Assembly (NCBI RefSeq): GCF_021130785.1
Contig: NC_060213.1
Location: 135,360,001 to 135,424,000, forward strand
DNA length: 64,000 bases
Direction: 5' to 3'
From: Homalodisca vitripennis
Lineage: Eukaryota; Arthropoda; Insecta; Hemiptera; Cicadellidae
Part shown: positions 1 through 10,792 of the stretch, in pieces
Numbering within the stretch: position 1 is the first letter of the stretch
Layout of the letters: each line of letters starts with the position of its first letter
Notes under the pieces: generated by a model
The model's database searches: none
What the model saw: the letters and a program-made list of their open reading frames with translations, nothing else
What the model was told of the DNA's origin: nothing
Translations under genes and position numbers: made by a program

Positions 1-16
1 GAGCATTGGAAAAAAG
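1..16. repeat. Left copy of putative LINE target-site duplication
   Basis: GAGCATTGGAAAAAAG lies immediately next to the LINE's 3' TTCTGA-type tail and recurs exactly at 13248-13263. It may extend further left, outside the window. Confidence 0.6.
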
Positions 17-291
17 TCAGAAATCAGAAGTCAGAAGTTTTATTGGCCATTAAGTATTCCAAAGATTACAATAGGCTTCGTCAAAATAACATTATTTTTC
101 AGTGTAATTCTAGTGATATAGTATAAATATATACTAGTTTCCAGTCATATCTATTATAATAAATATATAATAAATACTTAATTCTACTCAAATAAATAAA
201 ACATAAAAACACACAGGGACATGGAGTTAAAAACTAAAATTTAAAATAAATATAATAAATTATGGAGTATCCTTATATATATATTTGTTAT
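17..291 (-). other. 3' UTR and tail of the CR1-like LINE
   Basis: AT-rich sequence downstream of the ORF2 stop. In element orientation it ends in a short microsatellite of about three TTCTGA(C/T) units (38-17). Such short 3' tandem tails, in place of poly(A), are usual for CR1-type elements. Confidence 0.6.
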
Positions 292-3069
292 TTAAAACAT
301 ATCAAATTTCATATACTCCTCAACACTGTAAAATTCCTTAAGCTTAAGCCACTCTGACATGTTTGATTTAAATTGTTTAAATGGTAAAGCTCTAACAAAA
401 AGAGGAAGCTTATTAAATAGTTTTAACTGCTGGTATTTATGGCTTTTATAATATTTATCTAGCCTTATATTAGGAGTTCTTAGATTATCTTTTGATCTGG
501 TATCATACTCATGGAGTGTACATTGTGTTTCAAATCTATCTTCATTTTCTTTTACATATATTAGGTTATAAAAAATATAAATACATGCCAAGGTCATAAT
601 TTTAAGCCTAGAAAAATGTTGTCTGCAAGACTCTTGGTATGATAATCCAGCTAATATTCTAACTGCTTTTTTCTGCCAGACAAAAACGTTTTTTGCTGTA
701 CTGGAATTACCCCACAGTCGAATGCCGTAACACAAGTGACTATGAAATAAGCCGTTGTATGTCATTATAAGTGTTTCTAAGTTTACACAGTACTTCAATT
801 TTCTTAGCAGAAAAATTACCCTAGATAATTTTTTACAGAGATTATCAATATGTACATTCCAGCACAGTTTACTATCTAGATAGAAGCCAAGTAGTTTTAC
901 AGGTTTGAATAAACTATCATCAGTCAAATGGTTTTTAAGTGTGAATATTATATTTTCAGTTTTGTTTTCATTTATTAAAAGGCTATTTGCAGAATACCAA
1001 GCTTTAGCTCGTTCTAGGGATGTATTTAATTGCAACATTACATTGGCAATATTCCCATCTGCACTAATCAGTGTGGTGTCATCTGCGTATAGTACAGATA
1101 GACAAGGTATATTTACACTAAAGTCATTTACATAGATTAAAAAAAAAAATGGCCCCAATACAGATCCTTGAGGGACACCAGCTATGACATGTAAATACTC
1201 AGATTGAGAATCATTGACTTTAACAACCTGCTTTCTATTGGTTAGATAACTTTCTAACAGACTTAACTCCACATTCTTAATGCCATAGTATTCTAGTTTT
1301 CTACATAATATACTATGGGACACATTGTCAAAAGCTTTGCTCAAGTCAATCAGACTAGAACCTATAACTAACTTGTCTTCAAAACCTTTTAAAATTACAT
1401 CAATCATAGTTTCCACAGCCATTGCAGTGGAGAGTTTAGGCCTAAATCCATATTGATGGTCATATAGCAATGAATTATTTACAAAATAATTATGCAACTG
1501 AGACAACAAACAAGATTCAATTATTTTACTGAAAACAGGCACAATTGCAATGGGTCGGTAATTCTCTGGTAAATTTCTGTTACCTTTTTTAAAAACTGGG
1601 GTGACTTTAGCTGATTTTAGACAATCTGGAAACTGACCTTTAAACATAGTTAAATTTATCAAGTAAGTAAGAGGCACTATTATAACATTAATTATATGCT
1701 TTATTACAAAGTTTGAGAGCCCATAAATATCCTCACTGCGTGTATTATTTAACCTATTAACAATAAATTTGACCAAACTACCATCAATCGTGTTCCACTT
1801 AAAATTCAAATTCTCTTTATCAGGGAGAGGAAAATTATTCAAAAAATCATTGTGAGTTAAACCATTTACAGAATTTATGGTGTTGTTAGTTAATGATACA
1901 TTAACAAAATAACTGTTTAACTCTCCTGGCAAGAGTGGTATATTTTTTGAGATATTTGATTTCTTAACTCCAGATTCATTTCTTACAATATTCCATGCCA
2001 TTTTACATTTATTTGGAGCATTTGATATTAAATAATTATTTACAGAAATTTTTTCTTCAGAAATAGTCTTATTGTAAATTTTCCTATATCTCTTATATCT
2101 ATCCTTATCAACGGTATTACAACTTTTCTTCCACTTATCATATAAAATTAACAAGTAAGCTCTCATATTTTGTAGTTGAGGTGTGAACCATCTTTTATAA
2201 CGTTGTCTTGAATTGCCCTTGCCTTTTGCACTGACTATTGGACAGTTGTTATTTAAAATATTAGACACAATATTTACAAAGAATTCAAATGCTAAATTCA
2301 CATCACTTACAAGATACAAAGGAGTCCAGTCTGTGTCATTTTTTAAACTTTCAGTAAGGCTAAACAATCGTTCCCTTGTAAGAAGTCGTGTTAATTGTAT
2401 GTCATTACATTGTTTTGGCCTAACTTTATTTAAGTCAAACTCAACCAAGACCCCAGCATGGTCTGATACTATATCCTGGTTAATGAGAGAACAACAATAT
2501 AGCTCCTGTTTGACATTTGTATAGACATTATCAAGACAGGAATAGTTTCTGGTTGGCTGCTCATTCACATAATATAGGTTAGTAGACCTAAGAACATTAA
2601 AAAAATACTGTACATAGGGCCTATTTGGTTTTAAAATATCTACATTTACATCCCCACATAAAGCAAAATGTGTGTGTGGTCTATCCATTAAATCCAATAT
2701 TAAGCGTTCTAAATTGTTTATAAAATTATTAAAATCTGAGTCTGGAGTTCTATATACATTTAATAAAATTAAATTAAAGTCTAACAGTAAAATAGCAGAT
2801 GCTTCACATAAATAATTAATACTATACTTAGATACATTTATACTCTCATATTTCAAGCTACAATCTACCATTATTGATGAGCCTCCCCGAGTAAGAGGTG
2901 GTTTCCTACTGAAACTAGATGCCACAATAAAACCTTCTGGGACATACAGAGTAATTTCATCCTCGTGTAACCAGTGCTCATTAATACACAGCACATCAAT
3001 ATTGTTAATATTCAAAATTACTTCAAGTTGCCCTATTTTGTTTCTTATTGACTGTATGTTTATAGTCAA
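292..3069 (-). CDS. LINE ORF2: AP endonuclease plus reverse transcriptase (CR1-like)
   Basis: An open frame of 925 codons encoding the polyprotein that nicks target DNA and copies the element's RNA in place. Endonuclease: Glu in NEHW (residue 31), GDVN (139-142) and SDH (202-204). Reverse transcriptase: the LIDLSKAFD block (about 573-581), GVPQGS (631-636) and the catalytic YADD (661-664). A C-terminal region with an HEYDTRS-like block follows. No RNase H is visible. Length and domain order fit CR1/L2-group ORF2. It starts 29 nt after the ORF1 stop in a different frame, so it is probably translated by reinitiation. There are no internal stops or missing catalytic residues, so this copy could still encode active protein; transcription is not shown. 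The start is the first Met before the endonuclease core; a slightly earlier start is possible. Confidence 0.93.
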   Translation of the reverse strand: MTINIQSIRNKIGQLEVILNINNIDVLCINEHWLHEDEITLYVPEGFIVASSFSRKPPLTRGGSSIMVDCSLKYESINVSKYSINYLCEASAILLLDFNLILLNVYRTPDSDFNNFINNLERLILDLMDRPHTHFALCGDVNVDILKPNRPYVQYFFNVLRSTNLYYVNEQPTRNYSCLDNVYTNVKQELYCCSLINQDIVSDHAGVLVEFDLNKVRPKQCNDIQLTRLLTRERLFSLTESLKNDTDWTPLYLVSDVNLAFEFFVNIVSNILNNNCPIVSAKGKGNSRQRYKRWFTPQLQNMRAYLLILYDKWKKSCNTVDKDRYKRYRKIYNKTISEEKISVNNYLISNAPNKCKMAWNIVRNESGVKKSNISKNIPLLPGELNSYFVNVSLTNNTINSVNGLTHNDFLNNFPLPDKENLNFKWNTIDGSLVKFIVNRLNNTRSEDIYGLSNFVIKHIINVIIVPLTYLINLTMFKGQFPDCLKSAKVTPVFKKGNRNLPENYRPIAIVPVFSKIIESCLLSQLHNYFVNNSLLYDHQYGFRPKLSTAMAVETMIDVILKGFEDKLVIGSSLIDLSKAFDNVSHSILCRKLEYYGIKNVELSLLESYLTNRKQVVKVNDSQSEYLHVIAGVPQGSVLGPFFFLIYVNDFSVNIPCLSVLYADDTTLISADGNIANVMLQLNTSLERAKAWYSANSLLINENKTENIIFTLKNHLTDDSLFKPVKLLGFYLDSKLCWNVHIDNLCKKLSRVIFLLRKLKYCVNLETLIMTYNGLFHSHLCYGIRLWGNSSTAKNVFVWQKKAVRILAGLSYQESCRQHFSRLKIMTLACIYIFYNLIYVKENEDRFETQCTLHEYDTRSKDNLRTPNIRLDKYYKSHKYQQLKLFNKLPLFVRALPFKQFKSNMSEWLKLKEFYSVEEYMKFDMF

Positions 3070-3098
3070 GACATTTAGCTTACTTCTACACTTAAATT

Positions 3099-5024
3099 CT
3101 AAAGAGGATGTTGCACCGAAGGCAGAAGTCCGTTTCCCGATGGTGTAGCAGAGTCAGTTGCCGGTGTGGTGATATGCAAAGATGTTGGTGATACAATCCC
3201 AGATGCGACTGGCACCCCCTCAGCACTTACAAGAGGGGTTGATGGTGATGCTGCAGCCCTCTCGTCCGCAGGTGTAGAAGGGCGAGTGAGTGGTGATGTG
3301 GTCTCTGCCGCAGCCGGCACCCCCTCAGTTCTCACTAAATTGCCTTGTGGCTGCGATGGTGATGTAGTTCCATCATTCATGTGATTTACAGCAGTACAGA
3401 TTTGCTCCGCAAGCCATCTCTTTCCTCTATTATTAAGGTGTAGTCCATGACGATTGTGCAGATGTCTTTCCGCTTTGCTTACCTCAACCAACATCACATT
3501 TTTATAAGAGTTACACAGTTCCTTAATTGATAAGTTTGATTTTCTTTGTAACTCATTCACACATGACCATTGAGGAAGATCAAATCTATTTGGCAAATCT
3601 ACCAGTATTATGTTGTTATTCCTAACCTTCTGAATTGTCTCTGTTATACCAGTTATAGCTTCATTAGCTTCATTTCTTGAGATGTCATTTGTGCCACAGA
3701 GAATTACTAATACATCATCTTTACTTTTTAATTCATTTGAAATATTACTAGAGTCCAGTATGTCTTTTGTTCGACCACCAGGTCTCACGAACCCCACTGC
3801 TGAATAAGTGTTTTGGTTCTTGTTAATATGCCAAGACAGGCCACTCCCATGGCTGTCAGCACAGATCAACAGTGTATCTTTATTCTTATTCTCACAAGTA
3901 TTGTGGCAGTGAACTTGTTTGGCTTTCAAGCCGCTGTGACTTGCCTGATGGACTTTTGATTTAGCAGTATTAATATTGATAGATGAGATGATACATTCAT
4001 TTTCATCGGACACCTCTTCTGTAGAAACATCAGAAAGTACCTCAAACGGATTAATTGAGAAGAACTTTGGACCTGACTTATGATAGTTAATTGGTTTAAC
4101 AGAATGACGAGATGGCACTTCCAGCCACTTTTCAACATCAAGAGTGGGTTGTTGTACACCATTTAAGGGAGGGAAATAATCCAAGCAGTTGGGATCCCCT
4201 GTTCTTTTACATATAGTGTCTGGTTTATTGAGTTTTTCTCTTTCTAAGATCCCAATTATACTCTCTAGAGACCGTATTGTATCAAGCATTTTTGTACTTT
4301 CCTCTTTAAGAATTACACATCTATCACACGTTCTATTTTTATAGTTATGTACATGTTCACTTGCTTTGTTTTCTTCTTCTACCTCTGAGATAAGCTTTTC
4401 TTTTGCCTCTTTTTCATATCTGAGTTTGTTCTCCAATACTTTCATTTTCTTCAATAATTCCTGTTCTTTTTCAACTGACTCTTTCTTTAATAATTCATAG
4501 TCTTCTTCATTTTGTTTTACTTTGTCTTCAAGTTCCAGTATATAAAACGAGCTTTTGTGTTTTGCCAAGTGTAGTTCTTTTCGTAAATATTCATTTTCTT
4601 GTAAGACAGATTTATTCATCTCATCAGCTAGTGACGAATAATTAAGCTTTTCTGAATTTTCTTCAGTAGATTCTGTACTTGCGTCAATCATAGATTCATT
4701 TTTGTCTATTGAATAACAATTTAAACATCTCCAATCCTCCAAAAATTGTTCTTTCTCCATTGTTTTCACATCAGTAATGGTCAAGTTAACACACTTAAAG
4801 TGAAACCATTTATTGCATATGCTACATAGGATAGCGGATGACTTTACATTTTTTTCACATTTACCACAGGGATATTTTCCCATTGTCAAAATTATATAAT
4901 TATAATATTTATTATTTTCAAACAATAAAATCTTATTTTTAAGTCCTTTGTTTGCTGTAGCAAAATAAATTTGAAAAATACTAATCCTATGTGGACATGA
5001 ATTACGGTGAACAAGTTTGCTCAC
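3099..5024 (-). CDS. LINE ORF1: PHD-type finger, coiled coil and SGNH esterase
   Basis: A frame of 641 codons. A Cys4-His-Cys3 PHD-like finger spans about residues 53-103 (pairs at C53/C56, C67/C70, H75/C78, C100/C103). A charged Glu/Lys-rich coiled coil runs about 120-260, likely for oligomerisation. An SGNH/GDSL-type hydrolase follows (about 385-545), with Ser391 in ADSHG, GTND at 444-447 and a HGLHLNN block near 526-532. The last 90 residues are Pro/Ser/Thr-rich and disordered. In CR1-like elements ORF1 binds element RNA and the esterase is thought to aid membrane or particle association; that role is from the family, not shown here. The first 47 residues are AT-rich and unlike coding sequence, so translation probably begins at Met48, just before the finger (about position 4883). 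Confidence 0.88.
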   Translation of the reverse strand: MSKLVHRNSCPHRISIFQIYFATANKGLKNKILLFENNKYYNYIILTMGKYPCGKCEKNVKSSAILCSICNKWFHFKCVNLTITDVKTMEKEQFLEDWRCLNCYSIDKNESMIDASTESTEENSEKLNYSSLADEMNKSVLQENEYLRKELHLAKHKSSFYILELEDKVKQNEEDYELLKKESVEKEQELLKKMKVLENKLRYEKEAKEKLISEVEEENKASEHVHNYKNRTCDRCVILKEESTKMLDTIRSLESIIGILEREKLNKPDTICKRTGDPNCLDYFPPLNGVQQPTLDVEKWLEVPSRHSVKPINYHKSGPKFFSINPFEVLSDVSTEEVSDENECIISSININTAKSKVHQASHSGLKAKQVHCHNTCENKNKDTLLICADSHGSGLSWHINKNQNTYSAVGFVRPGGRTKDILDSSNISNELKSKDDVLVILCGTNDISRNEANEAITGITETIQKVRNNNIILVDLPNRFDLPQWSCVNELQRKSNLSIKELCNSYKNVMLVEVSKAERHLHNRHGLHLNNRGKRWLAEQICTAVNHMNDGTTSPSQPQGNLVRTEGVPAAAETTSPLTRPSTPADERAAASPSTPLVSAEGVPVASGIVSPTSLHITTPATDSATPSGNGLLPSVQHPL

Positions 5025-5245
5025 TTTATTTTATTTATTTATTTTTTTTTCTTTCTTTTCTTTTTTTATAAGCTTTAAAGTAACTAAATGTTGGTTTGAT
5101 TCATTGATGTCAGACAGTAGTGGTCAAATTAACCAATGTAAACAAGCATGTAAACAAAGCAGACAGCAGTGCAAAGCAGAATAACCTGACTGACCTTGAT
5201 CTGTCACTACAGGTGGCTCACCAACCAGTCAGGTCTACTACAGTT
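5025..5245 (-). other. Proximal 5' leader of the CR1-like LINE
   Basis: Non-coding stretch between ORF1 and the LTR insertion. It begins with a T-rich run (5030-5070). If the flanking 16-bp duplication is right, it is continuous with 12703-13247 and was split by the LTR element. Confidence 0.45.
5242..5245. repeat. AGTT target-site duplication, left copy
   Basis: AGTT directly precedes the outer end of the left LTR and recurs directly after the right LTR (12699-12702). Four-base duplications are usual for Ty3/gypsy-type integration. Confidence 0.85.
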
Positions 5246-5729
5246 TGTAAGCCCTCCGATATTAGCCAGAGAGGCTCATGGTTAATAAAATGGGATAGCG
5301 TTTGCTGCCACCACCCTAGCTATCGTAGGGAAATTTAGAATTGTGGTTGAGAAGGGTCTTGAAATAATTACTCACGTTTCTCCTTTGTTTGGAGTCCAAA
5401 TCTATATTCAAAATGCACTAAAAACACTCGTAGGCGCACCCAAACTACTATATGTGTACCGGTGTGTTCGCATCTCACTCCACCAAAATAGACTTACTTC
5501 ACACACTCTACATTGCCAATCCCTCCGCCTACCTCCGAGCCCTCAAACTCGACTGCCGACCCGTGCTGACGAGTGCTGATCCCTTGCATTTTCCTCAGCA
5601 CGGCCAGTCACCTCACATCACGCGGTTAAAGGGACTTGGGTTAGTCCAGTTAATTTACACACTGTGTAATTACTAAAATACCATCTAAAAATTACTATAT
5701 TAAAATAGTAGTGTGCGTGCGCGCTTACA
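5246..5729 (-). repeat. 3' LTR
   Basis: 484-bp copy of the repeat at 12219-12698. In element orientation it begins TGTAAGCGCGC and ends GGGCTTACA. It is downstream of the envelope remnant and a polypurine tract, so it is the 3' LTR. Confidence 0.9.
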
Positions 5730-5750
5730 TCACTCTCCCTTTCAGGAAAG
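5730..5750 (-). promoter_or_regulatory. Polypurine tract (plus-strand primer)
   Basis: In element orientation a purine run (GAAAGGGAGAGTGA) abuts the 3' LTR. This is the expected place for the RNase-H-resistant primer of plus-strand DNA synthesis. Confidence 0.6.
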
Positions 5751-6158
5751 ATGGATCATACAGAATTTTCATGGTGATACATCTTAGATTCTCAGAATAT
5801 AACAAACATTTACAATACTTCAAAAAAAAATGTATAGGATAACATTTTACATTACATCATTTTTTCACAACTTAAAAGGACAAAATAGTATTTTAGGCTG
5901 CGTAAGTTCTTATAATCTACAATTTAATTCTACTTGACATTGACAATCACTTAAGATATACGTCCTTCCTAACTACATTACATTTCTTGTGCTTGGCAAG
6001 TCCCCACATATTTATAACAAATATAGTCTTTGCAACACTGACCTGACTGGTTCAGCACTACAATGAATTTCACAATACCGTACTTCAAGGCGGGCTTGGT
6101 GTATTGAATTGAACAAAGGAAGACTCCTGAATAATTTCTGCGAGCGGAGTTCCATGTT

Positions 6159-7813
6159 CTACTCGAATGGTTGGGGCTTGCGCCTCAGCAAACTGAGGAC
6201 ATCCTCGCACAAGGTTGGCATTTTCCTGTGACAAAACAAAACTACGCAAAGTACACTATTCAAAATGAACAAAATAAACATTGAAACTATGATAATGTAG
6301 AAATAGTTCAGTGGGGTTTCTATACTTTCTTTGATACTAGGGTACAAAACATGTGTATCATTTAAAAAGCTTGTTTAAGGTCTAGTTCTATGTGATTATC
6401 TTTAAGATGTCCTTGACTTTTTGCATTGTTTCAAATAACAAGCTACTGTTTTTAAAAGATTAGATTTTCTTCGTGGAGATAGCAAACAGATTAATCTTTG
6501 GGATGTGCAAAATGGTTAATGTCAAATTTATATTTTTATATTTCCTTGAGTCCTCGAGAATAACTTATTATATTTACCAAAGATAGCGCAACTTGAAGCC
6601 TGTTTTAATATTCCAGACTTGTTTAAAGTTAATTCTAAATAAACCTAGATGTGGTGGAGAGATAACTGAGTTTTCTCCATCAGAACTCCTCATACAGTTA
6701 AGTATGACTGTATATGGTTCCTTTAGGCTATAGATCCAATCATTGCCGTTTTGGATCCATACAGGTGAAGTTACATTTTATGGTTTAAGGTTCGTGAACA
6801 TTTTTTCTGTGACTAGGTTAGATCCCATGAATAGAGCGAATATACAATCATTAACGCTATGATGCAATACATTTATAGAGTTAGGACACAAATAAAATGA
6901 CTTAGTCTACACTGACTTAGTGTGTTAAAATCGATAGGTGCATAATACTGTCTCTCTTGGAGATCAAACAAATAATCAACTTGTACATTCCATTTTAACC
7001 AATGTTGAAGGTTTGTTTGGTACAATGGAATAACTTCTACTTTATAAAGTTCAAGACGTCTGTCTTGCGAACTTAAAGGTACAGTTACGATCAATCTAAT
7101 TCCTGTTCTTGGTGGCTTAAAGCATGAGCAGTGCAAAAGGTGTAATACATAAATACGTCCTCTTCATTAACTGGTATAATTAGTTTCAAATGACGAGGTA
7201 TGACTTTTCCTATGTCAAGCAATATGTTTACAAAACTCATGGGGTGGTAGTAATTTTGCTGCTTATTCTACCTGTGTTTACTAATTCTAAAGCTTGCCTA
7301 AACTCAACAATTCTTAACTTTGCTTCATCTATGGTTTGACCTAAATGACGTGCTAGACTGACAGATTTTAAATGTTTTGTTAATGAACGATGTAGCATAA
7401 TGTTTTCTTGTTCGAATCCTTGGAGTGAAGTGATTAACATGCTATTTGAATGAGTAAGTTTAGTCATTATCTCTGATATGGCTTTAGTATTTGTTACCAT
7501 CTTTTCATTCATGTCTTTCATTAAGGTGATTTGGTTTTCTCTAGAACTCAACAGTGATCCGCTAATCTTTTTTATCTCTTCAACTTTACTATTAACTTGT
7601 TCCATATCTTCGCTAGTGGGCACACCAAACAACCATTTCAATGCATATCCTCCTGCATCAACTAGTCCTCGCTTGGAGCGTTCTGTAGGTAGAAGTCTAA
7701 ATAAGTCACTTACATCGGATTCATACTGGTCTATCCCGGTCTTAATTCTACTATATTCGAAAGCAAAGTCCTCATCCCACACATTTAACACTAGTGTTCG
7801 TATAATAAACTAA
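6159..7813 (-). pseudogene. Envelope (F-like fusion protein) remnant
   Basis: Broken envelope-type gene between the pol remnant and the 3' LTR. The longest open piece (7237-7791, 184 codons) has a furin-type basic site (R-S-K-R) followed by a Gly/hydrophobic fusion-peptide-like stretch ending in WLFG, then a heptad-rich helical region, as in the F-like envelopes of insect errantiviruses and baculoviruses. A middle piece lies at 6873-7136. A final piece at 6159-6347 holds one hydrophobic transmembrane segment followed by a basic cytoplasmic tail. Stops and frameshifts separate the pieces, so no full-length protein is made. Old retroelement copy; described only. Confidence 0.7.
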
Positions 7814-8550
7814 GTCTGTGCACAATGTCTTAAGTGACTCAAGTTCGTCTCTTATTTCTATCATATTAAAATCTAATACAATCTTCCATTCATCCTCGAA
7901 ATAATTGTGTCATGAAGTTTCTTGAAAACGATTCCCTGTGTCATTTCATTCTCTGCCATTCCTGTCTCGACAAAGAGTACAAGTATTCCTGAAATCATCA
8001 TTTAGATCCTAATAATTGTTTACTTCATGAATATCCTGACTTATTTCGAATTTATTTTTATTACGTACAGCTTGATCTTATGTTTCTTATCTTAACCTGC
8101 GTAGATATAACTTCTTTCCTTATAGTGTACTCAATCACACATTTGAATTGTTTGGATCCTTTAATTTGGCTTTTATTCACACACCTTGCATACCCATTCA
8201 TCAACATTCGTTTCACAGTCATACAACATTCATACTCACGCATACAACCCATTCAATTCGGAGTAACTATTGCATTCTACTTTGTACGTGGTACTCTAAA
8301 ACATCTTTTACTTACACATCAGACAAGAAGCATAACATACTAACGAGGAATATTTTAGTGTATCCATATAACATCCTCAAATAACAAAAACAATACATAA
8401 TTATTCAATACATTGCGTTTTTACTTTTAACTACTAAATAAACGATGCAATACGCGTTCACTGTCATAAACAATATGTATATACATTCCTATTATTTAAT
8501 AAACTTCATAGTCTTTGAATCTACACGGTTTTCTTCTATCTCTTATGGAT

Positions 8551-9163
8551 CTAAAAGGGCCTGGTCGCTCTTCTGCGGTTCCTTGGGCTTGGTTCTCTCC
8601 TGTCTTGTTCTTCATTTTGTCCGGCTACTCTATTGAATGCCTCTTCATGGTCTTCGGTCTCTTCAATGATTTCTTCCTGTTCTTCTTCTTCTGCTACCTG
8701 AGCAGCTTTTGGATCATTTTGGCTACTTCCTTGTTCTTGCAACTTAAACTCGGTGACAGGTTTTACTCGATTCACATGTACCTTTATTTGCTTCTCACTG
8801 TGTGGCTCTTCTATTTTGCAGAGCAGCGTATTCTTGTATATCACTAAATTTTCAGAGGTGATATTTATGTTTTTGGTCCAACACATTCTTTATTCACTTT
8901 TGAAAGGCTTCTAGCGACATTGATGCCATGAACTTTTACTAACGCTGGTTCTGTAATTACGTTTTTCCTTCCATTTGTTCCATTTGATCCTTTTTGTTTT
9001 TGCTTAATTTTACTTGAATAAGCATTTCTGAACGGGCAGGCACGTTGATGTTTGTGCGACTATACGCTAAAATGTCAGGTATTTCTTCCTTCAGGATTTG
9101 TTTTGGTGGATTAAGGTTTGTTGAACTTGTTTCGTGGGAACATTGAAACAATGCCAATGCCAC
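8551..9163 (-). pseudogene. pol remnant: pro-RT linker joined to integrase C-terminal tail
   Basis: Two pieces. 8957-9163 resembles the stretch between protease and reverse transcriptase (an I-x-V-P-A-R-S-E-type segment). 8551-8886 has an H-V-N-R-V-K-P motif typical of the gypsy integrase C-terminus, followed by an acidic and then basic tail. Only about 70 bp separates them, so RT, RNase H and the integrase catalytic core (normally more than 2 kb) have been removed by an internal deletion. Confidence 0.65.
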
Positions 9164-9282
9164 TTCTCCTGCTTCGAGTTACAGGGGATTCTCTTTCATG
9201 GAAACTGCATGCTATCTTGTTTCCAATACTCAGAGACTTATTCTCAAGGTCAATCACAGCCTTTTTTCGTTTCAAAACATCG

Positions 9283-9585
9283 TTATCCTAGGATAGCAAT
9301 ATAATCTTCAGGGAGATCTGTTGCTACGAAGTCACATTTTAAATCAAGTAACTCCAGTTGCAAGGTCTCTGTTACAGTGCCGTAAACGTTCATAACAGCA
9401 CCAGTGATACCTCGTATTTGGATTTCAGTTGGAGTTAGCTTGTTCTGAGCCATTGTCCTATCGATCAGTGATACTTGTGCTCCTGTATCGATTACAATGA
9501 GACCGTTCACTCCTCCTATGCACCCTTGTACAATTAATTCACTCACATTTTCTTGTGTCAAAGTGGCAACAGCTTTGAAATTCAA
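9283..9585 (-). pseudogene. Retroviral-type aspartic protease remnant
   Basis: Frame of 100 codons with the catalytic D-T-G-A motif in a hydrophobic context and a downstream hydrophobic stretch ending I-L-G, as in retropepsins of LTR elements. It lies between the CCHC knuckles and the pro-RT linker. It is no longer in frame with gag. Confidence 0.75.
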
Positions 9586-9764
9586 CTTCGCCTGTCTTGA
9601 GTCCCGTGTGGTTTCAGATTTAATGATTTCTGAGGTTCCCAGCGGCGTGCCTGGGTCCCTCGTTGTGGTTTAACGTGTTCGAAGCTGATCCACGTCTCCA
9701 TGCTGATACCCTCTGCTCCTGAAGGTTCCTCCTCTAGCTGCGCCTCTTCCTAATGCTGTATTTC

Positions 9765-10792
9765 TCATACCCCAACAATGTTTGCTGTGTGTCCAGGTTT
9801 TCGGCAATTTTCACAATAATAGATAGTTGTTTCACTTTTACTTCTACAATCCCTCTCTTTGTGACCTTTCTTCTTACATGTATAACATACAATATCTACT
9901 CGCCTGGATTGGCATTCTCTGGCTTTATGGCCTGGTTTCCCACAAGTGTAACACGTAGTATCGGTGATCGTTCCAAAAACTCGCCTTGTCTTCTCCTCAA
10001 ATTCGGATGGTCTTTTCTCTAAGTTGTTTAGAGCTATCGCCGTGGTTACAGCTTCTCTGAATGTTTTAGGGAACTTGATCCTGGTCTGCCGTCCTATTTC
10101 ACCATTTAATCCTCTTACAAAGGCATCCATGGCTCTTCTATCGGCCTCTTCTCTCAGAATTTGGTTTTGCTTCAGCGTTGTTTGTAACTCTTAGAGTTTT
10201 ATCACTGACCCTTTTTACTCGGTCAGAGAAACTGCTCAATAGTTTCTCCACTCTGTTTTGTCGTATGCTAGCCAATTGCTCGAAGTAGTAATGATCTGGT
10301 AGGCTATCGCCGAATCTTTCCATAAAAGCAGCTTTTATTTCTTCTAAAGTTGTTGAGTTTTTACATTTTTCGTCTGACTTTGCAAACTGTAGAGCACTGC
10401 TGTTAGTTTAAGTTTTAAAACTTGAAGTTTTTGAGCTTCACTCCAATTGCTGAGCTCTCCAATTCCTTCGATGTTGTCAAAGAAGGGGGCGAACTAGATC
10501 TGCTTTCTCTCCATCGTAATGGGCTATACTTGAGGACAAGCTCAAATGACGGCTTGCTGTCTGCAAGGGTCATGTCCATCGGGGACGGAGATGTTTCAGT
10601 TTTGTTCACCGCGGAGGTAGAAGCGTTGGCTAACGTTTCATCTAGTGTTACTTGAAGCGACCTCACTTTATTCGATATGGCATCAAAGGCGTCTTGGACC
10701 TCAACGGTCTTCCCTTCTAGGTGTACAGTGCCCATCGTTAATAATTTAAAAAAAATTTGGTTTTCCTCTTTGGAATTACAGTAGCTATACAA
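9765..10792 (-). pseudogene. gag remnant with CCHC zinc knuckles
   Basis: Broken gag-type gene in three open pieces (10415-10792, 10138-10323, 9765-10130). The last piece has two complete CX2CX4HX4C nucleocapsid knuckles and a third that lacks its final Cys. The first piece is N-terminal and Ser/Thr/Pro-rich after a short helical segment. Frame breaks near 10400 and 10135 prevent a single product. Confidence 0.7.
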
